From Mucilaginibacter mali (GTDB lineage: Bacteria > Bacteroidota > Bacteroidia > Sphingobacteriales > Sphingobacteriaceae), in assembly GCF_013283875.1 (NCBI RefSeq), contig NZ_CP054139.1, positions 2,728,001 through 2,792,000 on the forward strand: a stretch of 64,000 bases of DNA. Direction: 5' to 3'. The notes beneath the pieces were generated by a model. The model was not told the origin of the DNA. It saw nothing but the letters and a program-made list of their open reading frames with translations, and searched no databases. Shown here in pieces: positions 23,905 through 31,770 of the stretch; within the stretch, counting starts at the first letter, position 1, and the number at the start of each line of letters is the position of its first letter. The position numbers and the translations under genes were made by a program.

Positions 23905-25251
23905 TTATTTTTTAATGACATGTTTAACAATATCATTACCAAAAACAAACACCATCAGGGTGATTAATATTACAAAACCCACCAGTTGCGCCCGTTCAAG
24001 GAACTTGTCGCTCAATGGTTTGCCTTTGATCATCTCTATGATCAGGAACAAGGCATGGCCGCCATCCAGCGCCGGGATAGGCAGCAGGTTCATTAGCGCC
24101 AGTGCCATAGATAGTAAACCAACCAGGCTCCAAAACTTAAACCAATCTACATGGCTGCCAAACATGGTGGCCATAGCAACCGGGCCGCTTACAGCCTTGT
24201 TAAACTTCAGTTCGCCTTTAAATACCTTGCCCAAACCTTTGGCATTATCAGCAAACATACCCCAGGCACGGTTAGCACCAACAGGCAGCGCGCTGATCAG
24301 GCCATAATTTTCTGTTTTGGTTACAGGTTCATCGGGTTTAATAGCGATGCCGGTGCTGCCATCCTTAAAACCAAGTTTACCGTCTTTATTAATTTCGGTA
24401 GCCAGGGTTAATAAATTACCATGACGTTTTACCGTCAGGTCGGTCTTTTGATTTTTGTACTTCAGCAATTCAGCCTGGAACTCATCGAAGAATGTAACCG
24501 GCACCTTGTTAACCGCGGTAACGCTATCGCCCTTTTGCAAACCGGCCAATTGGGCATTACTGCCCTTCACTACCGAATCGATAGCGAACTTTGTACGCGG
24601 GGTAACAAACTCGCCGATACCATAATCAGAAATATCATTCAGGATATTGCCCGGAACGGTGATGATTTTTTCTTCACCGCCTCTTACAACGGTAAGTTGG
24701 GTGTTACCCAGCAGCACCTTCGAGCTTATTAACTCCTCAAAATGCTGAATAGTTTTTCCGTTTACCGCAATGATCTTATCGCCTGCCTTCAGGCCAATAT
24801 GTGTACCGATCTTACCGGGAACAATACCAAATTTCACATTATCATTAGGTACAAAGGTTTCGCCATATTTAAGGGTGATCATCCAAAAAATGAAGATGCC
24901 CAGGATGATATTCACTACGATACCGCCCAGCATCACGATCAAACGCTGCCAGGCCGGTTTAGAACGGAACTCCCATGGCTGCGGTGGCCCGGCCAGTTGC
25001 TCGGTATCCATCGATTCATCTATCATCCCGGCAATTTTAACATAACCGCCCAATGGCAGCCAGCCTATGCCGTATTCGACCCCTTTGTAATTAAATTTGA
25101 ACAGACTAAAGTTCCAGGCATCAAAAAACAGGTAGAATTTCTCTACTTTAATGCCAAAAGCACGGGCGGCAAAAAAATGCCCTGCCTCGTGCAGGATAAC
25201 CAAAATTGAAAGGCCCAGCAACAACTGGCCCACCATAATCACTATACTCAT
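23905..25251 (-). CDS. rseP: RIP metalloprotease RseP (site-2 protease)
   Basis: 448 residues. It cleaves anti-sigma factors and leftover signal peptides within the inner membrane. HEAGH zinc motif at about 21-25 inside the first TM (LLGLSILVILHEAGHFFAARAFG), LDGGH near the C-terminus (about 397) with NLLPIPALDGGH, and two PDZ-like domains between (about 150-330, GDKIIAVNGKTI and GDSVTAVNKVPV). Four TMs. The gene stands 3 bp behind dxr, a pairing common in Bacteroidota and in many other bacteria, so they form one transcript. Confidence 0.95.
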   Translation of the reverse strand: MSIVIMVGQLLLGLSILVILHEAGHFFAARAFGIKVEKFYLFFDAWNFSLFKFNYKGVEYGIGWLPLGGYVKIAGMIDESMDTEQLAGPPQPWEFRSKPAWQRLIVMLGGIVVNIILGIFIFWMITLKYGETFVPNDNVKFGIVPGKIGTHIGLKAGDKIIAVNGKTIQHFEELISSKVLLGNTQLTVVRGGEEKIITVPGNILNDISDYGIGEFVTPRTKFAIDSVVKGSNAQLAGLQKGDSVTAVNKVPVTFFDEFQAELLKYKNQKTDLTVKRHGNLLTLATEINKDGKLGFKDGSTGIAIKPDEPVTKTENYGLISALPVGANRAWGMFADNAKGLGKVFKGELKFNKAVSGPVAMATMFGSHVDWFKFWSLVGLLSMALALMNLLPIPALDGGHALFLIIEMIKGKPLSDKFLERAQLVGFVILITLMVFVFGNDIVKHVIKK

Positions 25252-25254
25252 TCG

Positions 25255-26451
25255 TTACTTTGTAATCAAATTGTTAACGCCATTAGGGGCATTATGCTTT
25301 ATTAAATATTCTGCTAATATGCGTGTTTCTTTGTCAGTATTCAAATAATCATTTAAGGTTGGGGTTTCCTTAAATTCAACATCGGCCATACACTGCTCAA
25401 TTACGTCGCTCATGGCCAAAAAACCTACTTCATCTTTCAAAAACCCTGCCACGGCAACTTCGTTGGCCGCGTTAATGATACATGGCATATTCCCCCCCCT
25501 GTCCAGCGCATCGAAAGCCAGCTTCAGGTTGCGGAAACTTTCCATGTCCGGTTTCTCAAAACTCAGATTTGGGTAAGCGGTAAAATCGAAACGTTTAAAT
25601 TCATTCCTAACCCGGTGCGGATAGGTAAGTGCATACTGAATAGGCAACTTCATGTCCGGAAGGCCCATTTGAGCCTTGATAGAGCCATCGGTAAACTGCA
25701 CCATAGAGTGGATGATGGATTGCGGATGCACAATTACCTCTATCTGCTCAGGCGTTAAACCAAACAGCCATTTAGCTTCTATCACCTCCAGGCCCTTATT
25801 CATCAGCGATGCAGAATCGATAGTGATCTTGGCGCCCATCACCCAGTTAGGGTGCTTCAGCGCCTGCTCGCGGGTAACATTAGCCAAAAATGCGGAAGAT
25901 TTTCCACGAAATGGCCCACCCGAAGCAGTTAGGATGATCTTCTCTATCTCGTTATGCCCCTCACCTGCCAGGCACTGGAAGATAGCCGAATGCTCTGAAT
26001 CGACCGGTAATATTTTTACGTTATGCTGCTTAGCTAAGGCGGTAACCAATTCGCCGGCTACTACAAGAGTTTCTTTATTGGCTAAAGCAATATCCTTACC
26101 GGCCTTTATAGCGGCGATTGTAGGCTCTAAGCCCGAGAAACCCACCATAGCCGTCAGCACCACATCGATATGCTTCTCTGTAACCACCTCGCAAATAGCC
26201 TGGTGCCCACATCGTACTTTTACAGCGGTATGTGCCAGCGCCTGCTTTACCAGCGGGTATTTCTGCTCGTCGCAAATAATGGCATAAGCCGGCTTAAACT
26301 TTAGCGATTGCGCAATCAGCAGATCGGCGTTAGTTTGCGCGGTAAGCACATAGGCATGGAATAATTCAGGGTTTTCCTGAATTACCTCCAACGTTTGTGT
26401 ACCGATGCTACCGGTAGATCCTAATACGGCTATATTTTTAATATTGTTCAA
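25255..26451 (-). CDS. dxr: 1-deoxy-D-xylulose 5-phosphate reductoisomerase
   Basis: 398 residues. It makes 2-C-methyl-D-erythritol 4-phosphate with NADPH in the non-mevalonate isoprenoid pathway. Motifs: NNIKNIAVLGSTGSIGTQTL (NADPH loop), LANKETLVVAGELV, LPVDSEHSAIFQ, TASGGPFRG, ASLMNKGLEVIEA and NAANEVAVAGFL. The start is TTG at 26451: a stop lies two codons upstream and no ATG is nearer to the conserved N-terminus. The start codon sits within the left arm of an imperfect inverted repeat around the following S23 gene. rseP follows 3 bp downstream. Confidence 0.95.
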   Translation of the reverse strand: MNNIKNIAVLGSTGSIGTQTLEVIQENPELFHAYVLTAQTNADLLIAQSLKFKPAYAIICDEQKYPLVKQALAHTAVKVRCGHQAICEVVTEKHIDVVLTAMVGFSGLEPTIAAIKAGKDIALANKETLVVAGELVTALAKQHNVKILPVDSEHSAIFQCLAGEGHNEIEKIILTASGGPFRGKSSAFLANVTREQALKHPNWVMGAKITIDSASLMNKGLEVIEAKWLFGLTPEQIEVIVHPQSIIHSMVQFTDGSIKAQMGLPDMKLPIQYALTYPHRVRNEFKRFDFTAYPNLSFEKPDMESFRNLKLAFDALDRGGNMPCIINAANEVAVAGFLKDEVGFLAMSDVIEQCMADVEFKETPTLNDYLNTDKETRILAEYLIKHNAPNGVNNLITK

Positions 26452-26960
26452 TTGTTATATTGCTCGATTGTTTTCTGTTAGGGTTTAAGAAATTGTTGCA
26501 TAACTATTAGCTAAGCATGTCATACGGACAATTTCTCTTCAGTAAATTTAATAAGCTGATGTATTTCACGAGGTAATCTTTCCAGGTAAACATTAATTAC
26601 CTTATAAATATCATCAGATATTAAACCTCTTATATGTGCTTTATTACACCAATCTGTGCACTCTTTTGTTGAACCCAAACTGTAATAATAGAATTTGATT
26701 TTATCTTTTTTGTGATAGCGACCAAAACCTTCTGCGATATTTGCCGATATAGAATCTGCTGCATTTACAAACTGCTTGCCTATTGTATCTTTAGCAAAGT
26801 AGTCCCACCCTATCACAATTTTCCACACCTCGTTACCAAAATTGAATGCCGACTTGTATGATGTCAGGTCTGTTAGTTGCAAGTATCGTTTTTCCATTTA
26901 ACACTTTGATTAGAACAATATCATTAAAACAACAATTAAACAATAAAGCAATCTAACAAT
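26451..26960. repeat. Imperfect inverted repeat bracketing the S23 gene
   Basis: The 22-nt arm at 26451-26472 (attgttatattgctcgattg...) and the reverse complement of 26939-26960 agree at 19 of 22 positions. The left arm begins at the first base of the dxr start codon; the right arm covers the stop codon of the GH3-family gene. The only gene between is the four-helix-bundle gene. Confidence 0.6.
26520..26897 (-). CDS. S23-type four-helix-bundle protein
   Basis: 125 residues. The sequence YKSAFNFGNEVWKIV, DTIGKQFVNAADSISANIAEGFGRYHKKDKIKFYYYSLGSTKECTDW and the closing helix is the four-helix-bundle family (S23 / 23S rRNA intervening-sequence protein, related to Avd of diversity-generating retroelements). 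Family members are basic nucleic-acid-binding proteins whose role is mostly unknown; many are inserted singly between unrelated genes. Here it lies between the co-oriented dxr and GH3-family genes, inside an imperfect inverted repeat, and does not belong to any rRNA operon. Confidence 0.9.
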   Translation of the reverse strand: MEKRYLQLTDLTSYKSAFNFGNEVWKIVIGWDYFAKDTIGKQFVNAADSISANIAEGFGRYHKKDKIKFYYYSLGSTKECTDWCNKAHIRGLISDDIYKVINVYLERLPREIHQLIKFTEEKLSV

Positions 26961-28446
26961 TTCCTAATTCTTCCGCTATCTTCCTGTCGTTACTCAACCT
27001 CGGTACCTTGTTTTGCCCGCCCAGTTTACCCTGCGCGCGCATATAATTTATAAAGGTATCCTTTTTTAAGCTTCTGACGATTAAAGGCTGCAATATGTTA
27101 CCCTCGATCAGATCAAAATAGTAAATATTTTTTTGCTGCAGGGCTTTGTCTACTTTACCGGCAAAAGCTTCCAGGTCTTTCGGCTCGGTACCGAACTCTA
27201 TAAACCACTCGTGATAAGGCAATTCGCCTGCTGGCGGGTTTACCTGCGGGGCTACGGTAAACTCTACCACGTCAACACCTTCTTCTTTAGCTACGCTCAT
27301 CAACGCCTGCTCCACCTCCTCGCCTATCACATGTTCGCCAAAGGCCGAAATATAATGTTTGATACGACCGGTTACCAAAATGCGGTACGGATCCTTCGAT
27401 ACAAACTTAATGGTATCGCCAATGCTATAACCCCACAAACCCGCATTGGTATTCAGGATAAGCGCGTAGTTCTTATTCAGCTCTACATCCGCTAAACTAA
27501 TGCGGGTTGGGTTATCATTAAAAAATTCCTCGGCTGGGATAAACTCGTAGAACATACCCGCATCGCAAAGCAACAGCAGGCTTTTATCTTTTTGAGAATC
27601 CTGGTAGGCGATAAAACCTTCGGATGCGGGATAGGTCTCGATAGAGTCGATAGCGAAACCGATACTTTCCTCGATACGGGCGCGGTAAGGTTCGTAATTC
27701 ACCCCACCATAAACAAATAGCTTAAAGTTGGGGAAGATATCCTTGATTTTCTTACCACCTGCTTTTGCCGATAACCTGTCAAAATACATCTGGCACCAGG
27801 GTGGTATGCCACTGATGAGGCGCATATCCTGATTAAAGGTCTCGTCGACTATGGCATCTACCTTTTGCTCCCAATCTTCTATACAATTGGTATCGTAAGT
27901 GGGTAAACGGTTCTTTTGCAGATAAGCCGGCACATGGTGCGCTACAATGCCCGACAGACGTCCGGTCTGCACGCCATGCTTTTCAGCCAATACCGGGCTG
28001 CCTTGCAGGAAGATCATCTTGCCATCCACAAAGTCAGATTTGCCGGTTTCGTGGATATAATTGAGCAAGGCGTTGCGGGCGGCCCTGATATGCTCGGGCA
28101 TACTTTCCTTACTCAGGGGGATATATTTTACGCCAGATGTGGTGCCCGATGTTTTAGCAAGGTAAGCGGGTTTACCCGGCCAAAGCACGTCGGCTTCGCC
28201 TTGAGTTACACGCTCTATATAAGGGCGCAGGTCTTCATAATCGCGTATTGGGACATGCTTTTTGAAACCGGCATAGTTATCAATCTTTTCAAAATCATGA
28301 TCCTTACCGAAAGCGGTATTCTTTGCCTGATTGATAATTGACTGAAAAGTTTGCTGTTGCAATGCCACCGCGTTTTTACGCAGGTGATCTATTTTTCTGT
28401 TTACAACCGCCGCGAAAATCCTACTTAAAACAGATTTTAAACCCAT
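26953..28446 (-). CDS. GH3-family (auxin-responsive promoter type) adenylating enzyme
   Basis: 497 residues. The fold is that of acyl-adenylate/firefly-luciferase-type GH3 enzymes, which in plants join amino acids to hormones. Visible: the phosphate-binding loop YLAKTSGTTSGVKYIPLS (about 93-110), ETYPASEGFIAYQ (about 285-300) as the second adenylate motif, and YSIGDTIKFVSKDPYRILVTGRIKHYISAFGEHV as the hinge to the C-terminal domain. The bacterial substrate is not known. It is co-oriented with the membrane protein and glycosyltransferases upstream (gap of 6 bp), so it may belong to an envelope-modifying unit. Confidence 0.88.
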   Translation of the reverse strand: MGLKSVLSRIFAAVVNRKIDHLRKNAVALQQQTFQSIINQAKNTAFGKDHDFEKIDNYAGFKKHVPIRDYEDLRPYIERVTQGEADVLWPGKPAYLAKTSGTTSGVKYIPLSKESMPEHIRAARNALLNYIHETGKSDFVDGKMIFLQGSPVLAEKHGVQTGRLSGIVAHHVPAYLQKNRLPTYDTNCIEDWEQKVDAIVDETFNQDMRLISGIPPWCQMYFDRLSAKAGGKKIKDIFPNFKLFVYGGVNYEPYRARIEESIGFAIDSIETYPASEGFIAYQDSQKDKSLLLLCDAGMFYEFIPAEEFFNDNPTRISLADVELNKNYALILNTNAGLWGYSIGDTIKFVSKDPYRILVTGRIKHYISAFGEHVIGEEVEQALMSVAKEEGVDVVEFTVAPQVNPPAGELPYHEWFIEFGTEPKDLEAFAGKVDKALQQKNIYYFDLIEGNILQPLIVRSLKKDTFINYMRAQGKLGGQNKVPRLSNDRKIAEELGNC

Positions 28447-28452
28447 TGTTTT

Positions 28453-29169
28453 TTAATTGGTTTCGGCAATATCGTCATCCACATCCATATGGCTGTAAAC
28501 TAACTTGCGATAGGTAACCACCAGGATGATATTTACCAGCGGGTAAGTAATAATGATACCGATGATCAGCGCGATGAATCCAAGCGCGATCAGCCCGATG
28601 CTGATGAGCAGGATCAATATAATTTTGGTAAGATTACCTTTGGTGATATCAAAACTTTGCTTCAGCGATTCGAACGGGCCGGAATCATCGTCAACAATAA
28701 AGCACACGCAGAACATGTAGCGCAGGGCCATATACAATAACACCAATACGCCCAAAAACTTAACGGTGTTTTGCGTAGCCGGGTAATCGCTCAGCCATTT
28801 GTCAATAATAAAGAAGTTAAACGTGGTTACGATGAACGCGAACAGCAGGCAAATAGCGATATAGCTTAATACCATGCGTATGGTTGGCACTATCTGCGAA
28901 AACTCAAATTCGTAATATTCGCTGTCTATCAGCGTAAAAATAAGCTTATATAAGCCGAGCGTGGTATACCCCTGCATCAACAACAGCAGGAAGAACAGGA
29001 TGATCTGTACCGTAAAATCGGACGTAGAGGTGAATATAAAGTTGACCAGTTGTATCACTATCAGCGCTACTACGGCTATGGCCGAATAGATGATAATGGT
29101 TACAAAGTTCTTTTTTATAATGTCCCACGCAGCCTTAATAGTTTCTGCAATAGAGAACGGATGGTACAT
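28453..29169 (-). CDS. Multi-pass membrane protein of unknown function
   Basis: 238 residues with about six hydrophobic helices (near 22-45, 53-73, 93-118, 134-155, 178-200, 205-222). It starts with PFSIAETIKAAWDIIKKNF, and the loop before the last TM pair reads DDDSGPFESLKQSFDITKGN. This layout resembles the poly-TM family related to the GlpQ membrane domain and DUF975-type proteins (TKGN..ALGFIALIIGI), a pattern I recognise only loosely. Acidic C-terminal tail DVDDDIAETN. Spacing of 6 and 7 bp to the neighbours suggests an operon with GH3 and the glycosyltransferase. Confidence 0.7.
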   Translation of the reverse strand: MYHPFSIAETIKAAWDIIKKNFVTIIIYSAIAVVALIVIQLVNFIFTSTSDFTVQIILFFLLLLMQGYTTLGLYKLIFTLIDSEYYEFEFSQIVPTIRMVLSYIAICLLFAFIVTTFNFFIIDKWLSDYPATQNTVKFLGVLVLLYMALRYMFCVCFIVDDDSGPFESLKQSFDITKGNLTKIILILLISIGLIALGFIALIIGIIITYPLVNIILVVTYRKLVYSHMDVDDDIAETN

Positions 29170-29176
29170 AGTAACC

Positions 29177-30148
29177 TTATTTATTTTTATTCAATATTAT
29201 TCGCTTCCAAAAATCCTGCATAAAACCTAAGCCATAAGCAGTTAATTGTATAAACGCCGCAATAATGCTCAAAAATGCAACTTTTACAGATTTATTTTTA
29301 ATAAGCGAATGAAAAAATATTAACAATATAAAAACTGTTAACACTATATCTCCTAATATAACAATTTGCCAGCCAAAAACATGGGCTATAACAGTAAATA
29401 TTAAACCGAGTGTAAACGTTGCAGGAAAAAAATGCACAGCTTTTAATCCCCCGGGAAAGAACTTGTAAACATTAATGCGCGCGCGCCCAAAAAAGTGCAA
29501 CTGCTTATAAAACTGCAAAAAGCTGGTACGGCGCTTATGGTAAACCTTTGCTTCGGGTATCAGGCCAATTTTAAAGCCCATGCTGTGGATGCGGATGCTA
29601 TATTCAATATCCTCGCCCAAACGCGTAATGACGTAACCGCCCGCTGTTTCCCACACCCTGCGCGAGATACCCATGTTAAAACTGCGCGGATGAAACTGCC
29701 CTATCCCCTTTTTATTACCACGGATACCACCTGTAGTAAACGGCGAGGTCATGGAATAGCTGATAGCTTTTTGTATGGGTGTAAATGATGGGTGCGAATC
29801 GTCCGGGCCGCCGTAGGCATCCAGGTAATTAGCGGCTAGGCTTTCGGCTACTATTTCCAGATAGTCGGGCGGGATGAGGCAATCGGAATCGAAGACGATA
29901 AAATAATCGCCCATAGCCCGCTCGAACCCAAAGTTACGGCTAAAACCCTGGCCGGTGTTGGGCTTTACAAAATACTTTACATCCAGCTTATCGGCATAGC
30001 CGGCTACGATATCCTTGGCATCATTTACCGAACCATCCTCAATCACCAGCACCTCAAACCGGGTATAGGTTTGTTTGGTAAGCGTATACAGCAGTTCGTT
30101 GATCTCCTGCGGACGATTGTATAAAGGTATGATGATGGAGAAAAACAT
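29177..30148 (-). CDS. Family 2 glycosyltransferase with membrane tail
   Basis: 323 residues. GT-A fold start FFSIIIPLYNRPQEINELL, VLVIEDGS, a DxD-like FDSDCLIPPDYLE (about 91-104), then HPRSFNMGISRRVWETAGGY and LGEDIEYSIRIH as acceptor and ED motifs. Two or three membrane helices close the protein (about 235-310). It should transfer a sugar from a nucleotide donor to a lipid- or membrane-bound acceptor at the inner membrane. The membrane protein follows 7 bp downstream; a long hairpin separates it from the second glycosyltransferase upstream. Confidence 0.9.
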   Translation of the reverse strand: MFFSIIIPLYNRPQEINELLYTLTKQTYTRFEVLVIEDGSVNDAKDIVAGYADKLDVKYFVKPNTGQGFSRNFGFERAMGDYFIVFDSDCLIPPDYLEIVAESLAANYLDAYGGPDDSHPSFTPIQKAISYSMTSPFTTGGIRGNKKGIGQFHPRSFNMGISRRVWETAGGYVITRLGEDIEYSIRIHSMGFKIGLIPEAKVYHKRRTSFLQFYKQLHFFGRARINVYKFFPGGLKAVHFFPATFTLGLIFTVIAHVFGWQIVILGDIVLTVFILLIFFHSLIKNKSVKVAFLSIIAAFIQLTAYGLGFMQDFWKRIILNKNK

Positions 30149-30198
30149 GTATCGAATGTGCAGATGTGCTTATGTGCAAATATGCAGATGCTTTTTTA

Positions 30199-30305
30199 AT
30201 GTGCAGATATGCGGGTGTGCAAATATGCAGATGGTTATTTAATAATTGAATAATTTGTCAGTTGATCTTTCATTTGCACATACGCGCATTTGCATATCTG
30301 CACAT
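30199..30305. repeat. Interrupted inverted repeat between two glycosyltransferase genes
   Basis: Left segments 30199-30212 and 30216-30224 are reverse complements of 30292-30305 and 30272-30280. The surrounding 30155-30236 repeats the word gtgcaaatatgcagatg twice. The right arm ends at the stop codon (30305-30307) of the upstream gene. Confidence 0.75.
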
Positions 30306-31273
30306 CAGATCATCTCCTCTACCTGGTATTTATTGCGTTCGCTGGCGCTGCGGGCAACCAATTCTGCTACGAAACCGGTAAGGAACAGTTGAAAGCCGAT
30401 AACTACCGCCACCAGTGCTATATAAAACAGCGGTTGCTCGGTAACCTGGCGGAATTGATCATGTGTATGATATTTCTCATTATGGTAAATAATGATCTGC
30501 TTTTCCACAATCACCCACACCATGGCGATGAAACCGGCTAAGAAACTTAGCACCCCCATCGCACCGAAAAAGTGCATTGGGCGTTTACCAAACTTGCCTA
30601 CAAAAAATATCGATAGCAGATCCAGGAAACCATTCACAAAACGTGCCATACCAAATTTGGTTTTGCCGTATTTGCGCGGACGGTGCTCAACAATCTGTTC
30701 ACCTATTTTAACAAAGCCAGCCCATTTGGCCAGTACCGGGATGTAGCGGTGCATTTCACCATAAACCTCTATATTCTTTACTACAGTGCTGCGATAAGCT
30801 TTCAGGCCGCAGTTAAAATCGTGCAGGTTGGGGATACCGCTCATTTTGCGGGTGGCGGCGTTAAATAATTTAGTTGGGATAGTTTTGCTTAGCGGATCGT
30901 ACCGTTTGGCTTTCCAGCCCGATATCAAATCGTACTTATCTTCTACTATGCGGCGGTACAAGGCAGGTATCTCGTCGGGGCTATCCTGCAGGTCGGCATC
31001 CATGGTAATGATGACGTTGCCTTTTGCTGCCTCGAAGCCGGTATTCAGCGCGGCCGATTTACCATAGTTGCGGCGGAATTTGATACCCCGCAGGAAAGGG
31101 TTATTTTCCTTCAGTTTTACGATCATGTCCCACGATCCGTCCTTGCTGCCATCGTCTACCAGTATCACTTCGTAAGTGAAACCATTTTCCTGCATTACAC
31201 GCGCTATCCACGAGGTTAGCTCGGGCAGCGATTCTACTTCATCGTATAAAGGTACTACTACTGATATATCCAT
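30305..31273 (-). CDS. Dolichol-phosphate-mannose-synthase-like family 2 glycosyltransferase
   Basis: 322 residues from the ATG at 31273 (MDISVVVPLYDEVESLPEL); the frame runs on to 31336 but the extra residues are not family-like. Typical sequence: VILVDDGSKDGSWD, FRRNYGKSAALNTGFEAA, ITMDADLQDSPDEIP (the DxD metal site) and LISGWKAKRYDP. Two C-terminal TMs (about 230-255 and 285-310). This is the DPM1/ArnC/GtrB-like group, which transfers sugars to polyprenyl phosphate. The product is likely a lipid-linked sugar for envelope glycans. Confidence 0.92.
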   Translation of the reverse strand: MDISVVVPLYDEVESLPELTSWIARVMQENGFTYEVILVDDGSKDGSWDMIVKLKENNPFLRGIKFRRNYGKSAALNTGFEAAKGNVIITMDADLQDSPDEIPALYRRIVEDKYDLISGWKAKRYDPLSKTIPTKLFNAATRKMSGIPNLHDFNCGLKAYRSTVVKNIEVYGEMHRYIPVLAKWAGFVKIGEQIVEHRPRKYGKTKFGMARFVNGFLDLLSIFFVGKFGKRPMHFFGAMGVLSFLAGFIAMVWVIVEKQIIIYHNEKYHTHDQFRQVTEQPLFYIALVAVVIGFQLFLTGFVAELVARSASERNKYQVEEMI

Positions 31274-31592
31274 TGACAGGTTTGCCAACGTAGCTTGGGT
31301 AAATGCAAAACCACGTATTATCGGCAAAAATAGCAAAAAGCTGTTATATAATTTCGAACCTGTGCTTTTTGTAGAATCTTATCATAAAAACATATTTCCC
31401 GTAAAATCGAAACTATGTTATGCTTTCGCCACTTAACTGTAGGCAACTATCTTAATTTACCCTTTTACATATGTCAAAAAACATCTCGAAACGCTTCAAA
31501 TCGATGATAAAAACCGGTTAATACGTCTCACTTCAGTACCGTTTTAAAAAAATCAATTTGCAGGATAGTATAATAATCATCCTCCCAAAACA

Positions 31593-31619
31593 CAACAACC
31601 GGCCTAAAGCCGGTTGTTG
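31593..31619 (-). terminator. Hairpin between arabinosidase and glycosyltransferase genes
   Basis: Perfect 11-bp arms 31593-31603 and 31609-31619, loop ctaaa. On the minus strand it follows the gene at 31771 by about 150 bp and is followed by tttt. The rest of 31274-31770 shows no gene on either strand; short frames there lack coding character. Confidence 0.6.
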
Positions 31620-31770
31620 GATGTATACAATATCGTAAAAACAAATGACAGCGATGGTGGCAGAAGTGTAGCATTAAAAGATGCCCTATCGCACGTATAA
31701 GGCCTCTCCTCAACCTCATGTTTAGCCCTGCCCGTTCCGTCGGGATGACAAAATGGGTGCGTGTTGGCCC

